A stretch of 64,000 bases of DNA from Streptomyces altiplanensis. Lineage in GTDB: Bacteria; Actinomycetota; Actinomycetes; Streptomycetales; Streptomycetaceae. The DNA is taken from NCBI GenBank assembly GCA_003719395.1, contig RHMC01000011.1, positions 1 to 64,000 of the forward strand, given 5' to 3'. The position numbers were made by a program, and so were the translations under genes. Below, in pieces: positions 8,832 through 16,695 of this stretch. The notes beneath the pieces are model-generated. The model ran no database searches, was not told where the DNA came from, and saw only the letters and a list, made by a program, of their open reading frames with translations. Numbering within the stretch: the stretch's first letter is position 1; every line of letters starts with the position of its first letter.

Positions 8832-8867
8832 CCCGGTCCTCCGACCCGGTCCTCCGATCGGGCGCTC
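8790..8867. repeat. Six tandem 13-base repeats
   Basis: Six head-to-tail units of 13 bases (consensus YGAYCSGGYSCTC, for example CGACCCGGCGCTC) run without gaps from 8790, and a seventh decayed unit follows. Units 1-2 are identical, as are units 3-4. The array spans the end of the peptidoglycan-binding fragment and the spacer before the transglycosylase gene, and looks like a recent slippage expansion. Confidence 0.9.
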
Positions 8868-9007
8868 TGATCCGCCGCGTCTCGCGGTACGTGAACGCCG
8901 TGTCCCCCACTCCGTGGCGGCGCGGCGTTCCGGACGTGTGTGACACCACGTCGGACGCGTGCGCGAAAACTGCTGTGAACCCGTCTCGGATGGGGGAGGG
9001 TTGAAGG

Positions 9008-10033
9008 GTGCGCAAAGTCTGGGTGGTCAGCGGGATCGGGATCGGCCTCTGCCTGAGTTTCGTCGCGCTGCTCGTCGTCGGGACGTTCTCCGCCGCCGCG
9101 GGGCTGGCCGGCGGTGCGGGCGGCGGGCGGGCGGTCGGGCTGGCCAAGGGGGCTGTGCCCGCGCTGTACCAGCCGCTCGTGCAGAAGTGGGGCAACCTCT
9201 GCCCGGCCATCAACCCGGCTCTCCTCGCCGCTCAGTTGTACCAGGAGAGCGGCTGGAACCCGAGGGCGCAGAGCCCGGCCGACGCGCGCGGCATCGCGCA
9301 GTTCATCCCCGGCACGTGGGCGTCCCACGGGGTCGACGGGGACAAGGACGGGGACCGGGACATCTGGGACCCGGCCGACGCGATTCCGTCGGCGGCGACG
9401 TACGACTGCGAATTGGCTGGATACGTCAAGAAGGTGCCGGGGGATCAGACCAAGAACATGCTCGCCGCCTACAACGCGGGCGCGTACGCCGTCATCAAGT
9501 ACGGGGGCGTCCCGCCGTACCGCGAGACGCAGAACTACGTGAAGATCATCACCAGCCTGGAGGAGAGCTTCGCGCGCCCCGTCGGGCGGGTCGAGCCGTC
9601 GCGGCAGGCCGCCGGGGCCATCTACTTCGCGCAGAAGAAGCTCGGCACCAAGTACCTGTGGGGCGGGAACGGAACGCCGGAGCAGGGCGGCCGGTTCGAC
9701 TGCTCCGGGCTGACCCAGGCCGCGTACCGGACGGTCGACATCGAGCTGCCGCGCGTGGCCAACGACCAGTACAACGCCGGGCCGCACCCGGCCAGGGACG
9801 AGCTGCTCCCGGGCGACCTGGTCTTCTTCTCGGACGACCTGACGAACTCGCGCGCGATCCGGCACGTCGGCCTCTACGTCGGCGGCGGCTACATGATCAA
9901 CGCCCCGTACACCGGTGCCGTGATTCGCTTCGACAAGATCGACACGCCGGACTACTTCGGGGCGACCCGGGTCACCGAGGACGGTGCGGAAGCACTCCCC
10001 ACGGACCTTCCGGAAGACCGCGGCGGCGCGTGA
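9008..10033 (+). CDS. Bifunctional lytic transglycosylase / NlpC-P60 cell-wall hydrolase
   Basis: 341 residues, GTG start at 9008 behind a GGGGGAGGG site. An N-terminal membrane anchor or signal (residues 4-36) is followed by an SLT-type transglycosylase domain (residues ~50-190) with the catalytic Glu80 in YQESGWNPRAQS and the ARGIAQFIPGTW motif. An NlpC/P60 endopeptidase domain follows (residues ~200-325) with Cys232 in FDCSGLTQAAY, His286 in RHVGLYVGGG and a polar third position near Asn298. It would cut both glycan strands and peptide stems outside the membrane. This domain pair is the VirB1/VirB1-like 'channel drilling' enzyme of Gram-positive conjugation systems, so it probably belongs with the secretion-like operon at 1-6331, from which the WhiJ-like cassette now separates it. 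The frame is intact. Confidence 0.9.
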   Translation: MRKVWVVSGIGIGLCLSFVALLVVGTFSAAAGLAGGAGGGRAVGLAKGAVPALYQPLVQKWGNLCPAINPALLAAQLYQESGWNPRAQSPADARGIAQFIPGTWASHGVDGDKDGDRDIWDPADAIPSAATYDCELAGYVKKVPGDQTKNMLAAYNAGAYAVIKYGGVPPYRETQNYVKIITSLEESFARPVGRVEPSRQAAGAIYFAQKKLGTKYLWGGNGTPEQGGRFDCSGLTQAAYRTVDIELPRVANDQYNAGPHPARDELLPGDLVFFSDDLTNSRAIRHVGLYVGGGYMINAPYTGAVIRFDKIDTPDYFGATRVTEDGAEALPTDLPEDRGGA

Positions 10034-10317
10034 CATGGCTTGAACCGTCTGTTATTGCCGCCCCCTGAGCTGCGGTGATGTGTCTCTCTTCGATAACGTG
10101 ATGGTGATCTTTCAGTGGAGATCGGTGGAGAGTGGAACGGTGGGGCCGAAGAGAGCGTTCCCTTGACCGGGGGACTGTGACAGCCGCGCTCACCACGCAC
10201 TGACCACGGCATGGCTTTGCGTCGAACGATCGCATCGCATGGACCACGGGGGTTCGCAGGAGCGGCACGCAGACGCGCGTGCCGCGCAGCAGGCAACAAG
10301 GCAAGGGGCCGCGGCAG

Positions 10318-11054
10318 ATGGCTGGACTCGCACTGGACGGGGCGAACCCCGACGTCAGTCTGCTCTACGACATCAACGGACTGGCGGCGGATGCGCCGGG
10401 CTGGTTCGACCGGGTCATGGAGTTCGTCGGGGAGTACGGGACGATGCTCGGCATCGTCCTGCTGGGGCTCTGGTGCTGGTGGAGCGTACGCAGGCGCGAG
10501 GACGCGGTCACCTCGGTGGCCGGGCTCGTCTGGGCGCCGCTGGCGGCCGGGATCGCGCTGCTGATCAACATCCCGATCCGCGGGTTCGTGGAGCGGCCCA
10601 GACCGTTCAACGACCACAAGGGGCTCGAGGTCCTCATCGCGGGCAAGACGGACTACTCGTTCGTCAGCGACCACGCGACGCTGGCGATGGCCATCGCCGT
10701 CGGAATCTTCGTCGCCAACCGGAAGTTCGGGCTCGCGGCGATCGGACTGGCGGTCGTGGCGGGCTTCTGCCGCGTCTACATGGGCGTGCACTACCCGACC
10801 GACGTCATCGGCGGATTCGCCCTCGGTACGGCCGTGGCGCTGCTGCTCGCGCCGGTCGCGATGGCACTGCTCACGCCGCTCGTGGGAGCGATCGCGCGTT
10901 CGGAGAAGGCGGGCCTGCTCGTGCGGGCGAAGGGGCCACGGCGCGTACGACGGACGTCGGGACCGGGACGGGAGCGCGCGGCGGTGACGGCGGGCCGGCG
11001 GTCGTCCCGGCGCCGCGCGCCGGGGACAGCGAGCGCAACGACCTGGCGGCCTGA
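10318..11054 (+). CDS. PAP2-family membrane phosphatase (frameshifted near the end)
   Basis: About 245 residues with five to six membrane helices. The PAP2 motifs are in order: VERPRPFN (phosphate-binding Arg), SFVSDHATLAMAI (catalytic His) and CRVYMGVHYPTDVIGG (second catalytic His). The active site faces outwards, and such enzymes act on lipid phosphates, including undecaprenyl diphosphate. Start ATG 10318 gives MAGLALDGANPDVSLL. Near 10931 one G is missing from a G run (AAGGGGCC should be AAGGGGGCC). Restoring it replaces an Arg-rich read-through with an Ala/Thr-rich tail ending ERNDLAA at 11054, just before a strong terminator. It may be involved in undecaprenyl-phosphate recycling, but the substrate cannot be told from sequence. 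Confidence 0.88.
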
Positions 11055-11065
11055 GAACGGATCAC

Positions 11066-11108
11066 AAGGGGAGAGGCGCACCGCCCGGTGCGCCTCTCCC
11101 CTTTTTTT
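11066..11108. terminator. Strong, probably bidirectional, intrinsic terminator
   Basis: A perfect 16-base stem GGGGAGAGGCGCACCG / CGGTGCGCCTCTCCCC with a minimal loop, preceded by AA and followed by seven Ts. It sits between the convergent PAP2 and FAD-oxidase genes and touches the last codon of the latter. Confidence 0.95.
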
Positions 11109-12679
11109 CACAGCGCCTGGGGGAAGTCGAAGAGCCTGTCGGGGTCGTAACGCCTCTTCAGCTCGGTCAGCCGGCCCGCGGCCGCGCCGTAGTAGGCCCT
11201 GCGCCAGTCGGTCAGGGCCGCGTCCGTGTAGTTCTGGTACGCCGCCCCCGAGGCGTACCGGCGCATCGCCCCGTGGGCGTTTTTCAGCCACGTCTGCTGG
11301 GCGGCGCCGGAGGTGCCCGCGCGCCAGGCACCGATGTACTGGGCGAGCATCCGTGAGCGGCGGTGCACGAACGCCGTCGCGAGCGGGTCCACGCGGTTCA
11401 CCGCGCCGCCGAGGGCGGTCAGCGCGATGGTGCCGGCGCCGCCCCGGCCCACGGGGAGGCGGGTGAACGCCTCGGTCCGGTCGAGCAGCGCGCGTACCCC
11501 GGCGGGGGAGAGGGAGCGGTCGAAGAAGTCGCTCCGGGCCGCGTACGTCTCACGGCCCAGGACGCCCTCGGGGGTGCGGCCGGGGGTGGTGCCCGGCAGG
11601 TGGCACTGGGCGTCGCTGAGATCGGCGCAGCCGGCGTACAGGAGCATCGACTCCTGGTGGCTGCGGCGGCGCAGGGAGACCGAGCGGGCGGGGGCGCCGA
11701 TCTTGTCGGCGAGGCGGTCCACGGCGTTCTGGAGGTCGCCGTACGTGCCCAGCGAGAAGGCGGAGACGGAGACGTTGGGCGTCGTACCGCCCGGACCGGC
11801 GGCGAGGTGCGCGGACGACCAGATCTCGTCGGGCTGGTCCGGCCCCCACTCCTGCCAGGCGGTGACGACGGCCTGCGCCTTCGACCAGGGCCAGGAGAGG
11901 AACGCGGTGACGGCGGCGGGGGCCGGGCGGGTCCGGAAGGTCATCTCGGTCACCACGCCGAAGTTGCCGTTCCCCGCGCCGCGCAGGGCCCAGAAGAGGT
12001 CCGGGTGCTCGGTGGACGTGCAGCGCAGGCGCTTGCCCGCGGCGGTGACGAGGGTGACGGAGGTGAGACTGTCGCAGGTCAGGCCGTACGCACGGGAGAC
12101 GACCCCGTGGCCGCCGCCGAGGGCCAGTCCCGAGATGCCGACGGTGGGGCAGGAGCCGGCGGGGACGGTGCGGCGGCCGTGTCGGGCGAGGCCCTGGTAG
12201 ACGTCGATGAGTTTGGCGCCGGCGCCGATGGTGCCGTTCGCGTCGATCTTGGCGAGTTTCGATACGTCGACGACCAGGCGGCCGGTGCCGGAGGACCAGC
12301 CCGCGTAGGAGTGGCCGCCGTTGCGGATGGCGACGGGGGTGCGGTGCGCCGCGGCGAAGGCCAGGCATTCCCTGACGTCCGCCTCGTGCACGACGTCGGC
12401 GACCGCGGCGGGCTTCAGGTGGTCGAAGCGGGTGTTGTAGAGCCGGCGGGCGGTTGGGTAGGCGGCGTCGCCGGGGCGGACGAGCGGGCCGTCGAGACCG
12501 CGGGCGAGGGCGGACCAGGCGGGGGCGCGGGAAGGGGAAGGGGCGCGGGAGGCGGTGCTGGGGGCGCCGGTGGGGCCGTTGCGGCTGTCCGTGGTGCCGG
12601 TGGCGAGCGCCGGTGCAGGCGCCACGGCGGCGGTGGCCGCCAGGGCCGTGGCCGAGGTGAGAAGTGTGCGCCGTTCCAT
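11108..12679 (-). CDS. Tat-exported BBE-type FAD-dependent oxidoreductase
   Basis: 523 residues. The N-terminus MERRTLLTSATALAATAAV has a twin-arginine pair and an Ala-rich export segment ending at ALA. The catalytic part has the PCMH-type FAD domain: RNGGHSYAGWSSGTG carries the His that attaches to the flavin 8-alpha carbon, and GSCPTVGISGLALGGGHG carries the Cys of the second covalent bond, so the cofactor is probably bicovalently bound. The C-terminus ends in the berberine-bridge signature YQNYTD and RYDPDRLFDFPQAL. Such enzymes oxidise sugars, oligosaccharides or secondary metabolites with oxygen outside the cell; the substrate is unknown. The start at ATG 12679 is set by the Tat signal. 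The longer upstream frame crosses a small gene and was rejected. Confidence 0.9.
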   Translation of the reverse strand: MERRTLLTSATALAATAAVAPAPALATGTTDSRNGPTGAPSTASRAPSPSRAPAWSALARGLDGPLVRPGDAAYPTARRLYNTRFDHLKPAAVADVVHEADVRECLAFAAAHRTPVAIRNGGHSYAGWSSGTGRLVVDVSKLAKIDANGTIGAGAKLIDVYQGLARHGRRTVPAGSCPTVGISGLALGGGHGVVSRAYGLTCDSLTSVTLVTAAGKRLRCTSTEHPDLFWALRGAGNGNFGVVTEMTFRTRPAPAAVTAFLSWPWSKAQAVVTAWQEWGPDQPDEIWSSAHLAAGPGGTTPNVSVSAFSLGTYGDLQNAVDRLADKIGAPARSVSLRRRSHQESMLLYAGCADLSDAQCHLPGTTPGRTPEGVLGRETYAARSDFFDRSLSPAGVRALLDRTEAFTRLPVGRGGAGTIALTALGGAVNRVDPLATAFVHRRSRMLAQYIGAWRAGTSGAAQQTWLKNAHGAMRRYASGAAYQNYTDAALTDWRRAYYGAAAGRLTELKRRYDPDRLFDFPQAL

Positions 12680-12825
12680 GATGTCTGCCTCCCGGTGGTC
12701 GAGACGGCTTTGAGGCGGAACGGGTTCCTGCGGGGCGGTGCTCTTTCCGGGCCCGGGTACGGATGCGGCCCGGGTGCGGGTGCCGCTGTGGAGTCTCCCC
12801 GGCCGCGCCCGTTCCCGGAACCGGG

Positions 12826-12986
12826 TCAGCTTGCCGTCACGTGCAGGTCCGCGTCGTGCGGGCCCGTTCGCGGGAACGGCGGGCCGGGCCGCGCCAGCCG
12901 CAGGTGCAGTGGGCGAAGCAGAAGGAGCCGCGTTCGGTCGTGCCGGTGCGGTGGGTGGGAGCGTCCGGTGTGGCGTGTTGCAGCAC
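12826..12986 (-). CDS. Small Cys-containing hypothetical protein (frameshifted)
   Basis: About 53 residues if one base is restored. It opens with GTG 12986 (MLQHATPDAPTHRTG) and contains FCFAHCTCGWRGPARRSRE, a Cys-X2-Cys-X-Cys-Gly-Trp segment followed by a basic helix. This pattern recalls small Streptomyces proteins of unknown function with CGW-GPxRRxRxxA motifs. In the sequence as given the frame ends early in RTTRTCT. Inserting a G near 12869 gives a DDADLHVTAS tail and a stop at 12826. Expression is unproven, and the overlap with G+C-rich spacer makes this a tentative call. The remaining bases up to the lipoprotein gene show no other coding signal. Confidence 0.4.
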
Positions 12987-13168
12987 GGGTCCACGGTACC
13001 GGGGGAGTTGGACCGTGTGACCGGCCGGTCGGAAATCGGCGGCCGGCTTGCGCGGGCCGGTGCGCACGGGGGCCGGGCGAGCCGGGGCGTGACCGCGTTC
13101 GCGGGGAATCGTTAGGCGGGGCGGGTGCGATGGGTCACCGTGTGGTAAGGCGTTGGGGGTTGGCGGCG

Positions 13169-13993
13169 ATGGTGGTGCGGCAGCACAGAGGCAAGGGCGG
13201 CGCGGTCGCCGTGGCCGTCGCGGCGGGGCTGCTGGCCTCCACCGGGTGTTCCGGTGGCGGTGCGGTCGCCGAGGACCAGCGGGGCGGCGCTCCTCTCGAC
13301 ACCGTGCGCCGCGCGGCCGACGTGCTCGTCGCGGCCGGGAGCTCCAAGGCCCGTACGTCCATGGTCATGGCCACCGGCGGCACCCGGGTCACCATCCGGG
13401 GCGAAGGAGCGTACGACTTCAAGAAGCGCATGGGGCGGCTCAAGGTGGCGCTGCCGCCGGACCCCGACGGCTCGGACAAGCACCGGCCCATCACGGAGCT
13501 GCTCGCCCCCGGTGCGCTCTACATGAAGAACCGGGGCGCGGGCGTGCCCGCCGACAAGTGGGTGCGGATCGACACGACGACGCTGGAGGACGGGAACCTC
13601 GTCACCGGCGGGGCGACGGATCCGCTGGCCGCCGCGGAGTTGCTGCGCGGGGCGGAGGACGTGACGTACGTCGGGAAGGCCGATGTGGCCGGAACCGGTG
13701 TCCGGCACTACCGCGGGATCACCGACATCGCCCGGGCCGCACGCGTCGCCGCCCCGCACGCGCGCGGGGCGCTCGCCGCCGCGGCGAAAGGGTTCTCCGA
13801 GGACGCGGTTCCGTTCGACGCGTACTTCGACGAGCAGGGACGGCTGCGCAAGGTCCGCCACCGGTTCGACTTCGCCAACGCGGGACGCACGGTGGCCGTC
13901 GCCTCGACGACGCTGCTGTACGCGTTCGGAGCGCCGGCCGAGATGCGGCTGCCGGCGGCGGCGGACATCTACGCGGGGAAGATCCACACATAG
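13169..13993 (+). CDS. Secreted lipoprotein, LppX/LprG-like fold suspected
   Basis: About 274 residues from ATG 13169 (an upstream ATG at 13130 is also in frame). A lipoprotein signal (VAVAVAAGLLASTGC, Cys27) precedes a mature domain with repeated short beta motifs: GTRVTIRGEGAYDFKKR, LKVALPP, GALYMKNRG, DKWVRIDTTTL, VRHYRGITD and YFDEQGRLRKVRHRFDF. This order of threads resembles the actinobacterial lipid-carrier lipoprotein family (LprG/LppX, DUF1396), though I call it only by pattern. It would be anchored on the outer face of the membrane. It is transcribed away from the FAD oxidase and has no obvious operon partner. The frame is intact. Confidence 0.7.
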   Translation: MVVRQHRGKGGAVAVAVAAGLLASTGCSGGGAVAEDQRGGAPLDTVRRAADVLVAAGSSKARTSMVMATGGTRVTIRGEGAYDFKKRMGRLKVALPPDPDGSDKHRPITELLAPGALYMKNRGAGVPADKWVRIDTTTLEDGNLVTGGATDPLAAAELLRGAEDVTYVGKADVAGTGVRHYRGITDIARAARVAAPHARGALAAAAKGFSEDAVPFDAYFDEQGRLRKVRHRFDFANAGRTVAVASTTLLYAFGAPAEMRLPAAADIYAGKIHT

Positions 13994-14087
13994 GCGGGTG
14001 GGGGGAAATGGTCCGTCCGTGCCATGCGCGGTGCGTGCCGCCCTGCCTACGCTGGGAAGCCGACGATGGCTGAAAGAGGTGAGGTAC

Positions 14088-14282
14088 GTGGCACCGTTGA
14101 GCAGTACGCCCGTCCAGGACCACGTCGCCCTCGCCGAGATCGAGCTGTGCGGTGAGCTGATGATCGCGGCGTCCGGCGCCGACGGGGAACGGCTCAGTCC
14201 GGACCGTATCGACGAGGTGCTGAAGGTCGGGGCAGGGGCGGCGGCCGGCGGCGGGCCGGAAGCCCGCGAGCGTCCGTTCTGA
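14088..14282 (+). CDS. Conserved small hypothetical protein
   Basis: 64 residues beginning at GTG 14088, three bases after a GAGGTGAGG site. The core VALAEIELCGELMIAAS followed by RLSPDRIDEVLKVG recalls a family of short Streptomyces proteins that I recognise only as conserved and uncharacterised. The first half is a predicted amphipathic helix; the last ~15 residues are Gly/Ala-rich. It lies 94 bases downstream of the lipoprotein gene on the same strand and converges on csoR. Confidence 0.65.
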   Translation: MAPLSSTPVQDHVALAEIELCGELMIAASGADGERLSPDRIDEVLKVGAGAAAGGGPEARERPF

Positions 14283-14341
14283 CGGCAGGTCCGGGGACCG
14301 ACGGGCCCCCGGACCGTGAACGCCCCGGGATCAGGTCCCCG

Positions 14342-14710
14342 TCAGGTCCTCAGCAGGCGGGCGATCGCCTTGGTGGCTTCTTCGACCTTCTCGTCGATCT
14401 CTTCGCCGCCCTTGACCGCCGCGTCCGCCACGCAGTGCCGCAGGTGCTCTTCCAGGAGTTGCAGCGCGAAGGACTGGAGCGCCTTCGTCGAAGCCGAGAC
14501 CTGCGTGAGTATGTCGATGCAGTAGACGTCTTCGTCGACCAGCCGCTGCAGACCGCGGATCTGGCCCTCGATCCGGCGCAGGCGCTTGAGGTGCTCGTCC
14601 TTCTGCTTGTGGTACCCGTGCACCCCGCGGTCGTGGTCGCTCACCACGGCTTCGGAGGCTCCGGAGGGCGCTTCGGTCGTCGTCGCGCCGGCCGCCTCGG
14701 TGGTCGTCAT
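14342..14710 (-). CDS. csoR: Copper-sensing repressor CsoR
   Basis: 122 residues, all-helical, with no classical DNA-binding motif, as in the CsoR/RcnR family. The copper ligands fall at the canonical spacing: Cys64 (DVYCIDILTQ), His89 (LLEEHL) and Cys93 (RHCVADA), that is Cys-x24-His-x3-Cys, as in M. tuberculosis CsoR. Basic residues in HLKRLRRIEGQIRGLQR form the DNA-binding surface. A variable Thr/Ala-rich N-terminus of ~25 residues precedes the core, and ATG 14710 is its start. The protein represses copper-homeostasis genes until Cu(I) binds. A near-perfect operator lies just upstream at 14742-14758, so the gene is probably autoregulated. The frame is intact. Confidence 0.95.
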   Translation of the reverse strand: MTTTEAAGATTTEAPSGASEAVVSDHDRGVHGYHKQKDEHLKRLRRIEGQIRGLQRLVDEDVYCIDILTQVSASTKALQSFALQLLEEHLRHCVADAAVKGGEEIDEKVEEATKAIARLLRT

Positions 14711-14741
14711 CGCGTCCTCCCGTTGTCCTGAAAGGGTCTGC

Positions 14742-14758
14742 ATACCCCTCATGGGTAT
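14742..14758. promoter_or_regulatory. CsoR operator upstream of csoR
   Basis: ATACCCCTCATGGGTAT is a pseudo-palindrome with the ACCC-n5-GGGT arms typical of actinobacterial CsoR sites. It lies 32 bases upstream of the csoR start, in an unusually A+T-rich patch (GGGTATATGGTAACGAATTTTG) that likely holds the promoter. Confidence 0.8.
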
Positions 14759-14905
14759 ATGGTAACGAATTTTGCGGGTACTGGCCCGGGGGCCCGTACT
14801 GAGCACTGTGCCCGATGGGCGACACTGAAGAACGCCGGTTAGCCGTGGCCGGATGATGCGCCTAGCATCACCCTGACCGAATCCAATGCACCCCGAGGAC
14901 CCCAC

Positions 14906-15526
14906 GTGCGCTTTCGTCTGACCCCCAGGGAGACGAGCTTCTACGACATGTTCTCCGCATCCGCGGACAACATCGTCACGGGCTCGAAGCTCCTGATGGA
15001 ACTGCTCGGAGCGGACTCCTCCGCCCGAGTCGAGATCGCGGAGCGGATGAGGGCAGCGGAGCACGCGGGGGACGACGCGACCCACGCGATCTTCCACCAG
15101 CTCAACTCCTCGTTCATCACGCCGTTCGACCGCGAGGACATCTACAACCTCGCCTCGCAGCTCGACGACATCATGGATTACATGGAGGAGGCCGTCGACC
15201 TGGTCGTGCTGTACCAGATCGAGGAGCTGCCGAAGGGCGTCGAGCAGCAGATCGAGGTCCTGGCCCGGGCGGCCGAACTGACCGCCGAGGCCATGCCGCA
15301 CCTGCGGACCATGACGAACCTCACCGAGTACTGGATCGAGGTCAACCGCCTGGAGAACCAGGCCGACCAGATCCACCGCAAGCTGCTCGCGCACCTCTTC
15401 AACGGCAAGTACGACGCCATGGACGTGCTCAAGCTGAAGCAGATCGTGGACGTGCTGGAGGAGGCGGCCGACGCCTTCGAGCACGTCGCCAACACGGTCG
15501 AGACGATCGCCGTCAAGGAGTCCTGA
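14906..15526 (+). CDS. DUF47 (PhoU-like) protein paired with Pit transporter
   Basis: 206 residues, GTG start at 14906 behind CCGAGGAC. The protein is an all-alpha PhoU-like bundle of the DUF47/YkaA family: FYDMFSASADNIVTGSKLL at the N-terminus, FDREDIYNLASQLDDIMDYM in the middle (the acidic metal-binding motif) and VLKLKQIVDVLEEAADAFEH near the end. DUF47 genes stand directly upstream of Pit-type transporters in many bacteria and are thought to modulate them. Here only six bases separate the stop from the pit start. The frame is intact. Confidence 0.92.
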   Translation: MRFRLTPRETSFYDMFSASADNIVTGSKLLMELLGADSSARVEIAERMRAAEHAGDDATHAIFHQLNSSFITPFDREDIYNLASQLDDIMDYMEEAVDLVVLYQIEELPKGVEQQIEVLARAAELTAEAMPHLRTMTNLTEYWIEVNRLENQADQIHRKLLAHLFNGKYDAMDVLKLKQIVDVLEEAADAFEHVANTVETIAVKES

Positions 15527-15532
15527 CCTCCG

Positions 15533-16531
15533 GTGGACACCTTTGCGCTCATCGTGACCATCGGGGTCGCGCTCGGTTTCACGTACACGAACGGCTTTCA
15601 CGACTCCGCGAACGCCATCGCGACTTCGGTTTCCACGCGGGCGCTGACCCCGCGCGCGGCCCTCGCCATGGCCGCCGTGATGAACCTCGCCGGTGCCTTC
15701 CTCGGCAGTGGCGTCGCCAAGACCGTCAGTGAGGGGCTCATCGCGACCCCGCACGGCGACAAGGGGATGGGAATCCTCTTCGCCGCCCTGGTCGGGGCGA
15801 TCGTCTGGAACCTCGTCACCTGGTACTTCGGTCTTCCTTCGTCCTCCTCGCACGCGCTCTTCGGCGGCATGGTCGGCGCGGCGCTCGCGGGCGGGACCGA
15901 GGTCATCTGGTCCGGGGTGCTGGAGAAGGTCGTCATCCCGATGTTCATCTCGCCGTTCGTCGGGCTGCTGCTCGGCTACCTGGTGATGGTGGTCATCCTG
16001 TGGATGTTCCGGAAGTCGAACCCGCACAAGGCGAAGCGGGGCTTCCGTATCGCCCAGACCGTCTCGGCGGCCGGCATGGCGCTCGGGCACGGCCTCCAGG
16101 ACGCGCAGAAGACCATGGGCATCGTGGTGATGGCGCTGGTCATCGCCGATGTCGAGGGTCAGGGCGACGCGATCCCGATGTGGGTCAAGATCGCCTGTGC
16201 GCTGACGCTCTCGCTCGGTACGTACGCGGGCGGCTGGCGCATCATGCGGACGCTCGGCCGGCGGATCATCGAGCTGGACCCGCCGCAGGGCTTCGCGGCG
16301 GAGACCACGGCCGCGTCCGTGATGTACACGGCCTCGTTCATGTTCCACGCGCCGATCTCCACGACGCACGTCATCACTTCCGCCATCATGGGCGTCGGCT
16401 CGACCAAGGGGTCGCGCGCCGTGCGGTGGGGCGTCGCCAAGAACATCGTGATGGGCTGGTTCATCACCATGCCGGCCGCCGCGCTGGTGGCTGCCGCGTG
16501 TTACTGGGTCGTGCTGCTGGCCTTCGGCTGA
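15533..16531 (+). CDS. pit: Low-affinity inorganic phosphate transporter, PiT family
   Basis: 332 residues, GTG start, about nine to ten membrane helices. The duplicated PiT signature is present in both halves: NGFHDSANAIATSVSTRAL near residue 20, and FHAPISTTHVITSAIMGVG near residue 280. GLPSSSSHALFGGMVG lies between them. The protein imports metal-phosphate by proton symport when phosphate is plentiful, complementing the high-affinity Pst system encoded convergently downstream. It forms a two-gene operon with the DUF47 protein and ends before a strong terminator. From memory, this corresponds to one of two pit genes in S. coelicolor. The frame is intact. Confidence 0.95.
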   Translation: MDTFALIVTIGVALGFTYTNGFHDSANAIATSVSTRALTPRAALAMAAVMNLAGAFLGSGVAKTVSEGLIATPHGDKGMGILFAALVGAIVWNLVTWYFGLPSSSSHALFGGMVGAALAGGTEVIWSGVLEKVVIPMFISPFVGLLLGYLVMVVILWMFRKSNPHKAKRGFRIAQTVSAAGMALGHGLQDAQKTMGIVVMALVIADVEGQGDAIPMWVKIACALTLSLGTYAGGWRIMRTLGRRIIELDPPQGFAAETTAASVMYTASFMFHAPISTTHVITSAIMGVGSTKGSRAVRWGVAKNIVMGWFITMPAAALVAAACYWVVLLAFG

Positions 16532-16544
16532 AGCGTATGAAACG

Positions 16545-16584
16545 GGCCCGCCCCCGCTCCTCGAAGGAGCGGGGGCGGGCCTTT
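16545..16584 (+). terminator. Intrinsic terminator after pit
   Basis: A 16-base perfect stem GGCCCGCCCCCGCTCC / GGAGCGGGGGCGGGCC with a five-base loop, followed by TTT. It begins 13 bases after the pit stop and should also work in part for pstB transcripts from the other side. Confidence 0.9.
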
Positions 16585-16639
16585 GCCTTGCGGTGGCACC
16601 GCCATGCAGCACCGCAGGACAGGCGTGGCGGCCGGCTTC

Positions 16640-16695
16640 CAGCCGAAGCGGCCCAGCCGAAGCGGCCCAGCCGAAGCGGCCTAGCCGAAGCGGCC
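16640..16695. repeat. Four tandem 14-base repeats at the 3' end of pstB
   Basis: Four head-to-tail copies of CAGCCGAAGCGGCC; the fourth has T for C at its first base. The last copy encodes the final Gly-Arg-Phe-Gly and stop of pstB, and the other three lie downstream of it. The array therefore looks like slippage amplification of the gene's own 3' end. Confidence 0.9.

Noticed and set aside
8790..8867. Iteron-like origin or attachment site
   Set aside because: No replication protein, integrase or flanking direct repeat is present.
11363..13129. Plus-strand frame leading into the lipoprotein gene
   Set aside because: It is antisense to the FAD oxidase and carries no recognisable domain before the lipoprotein signal.
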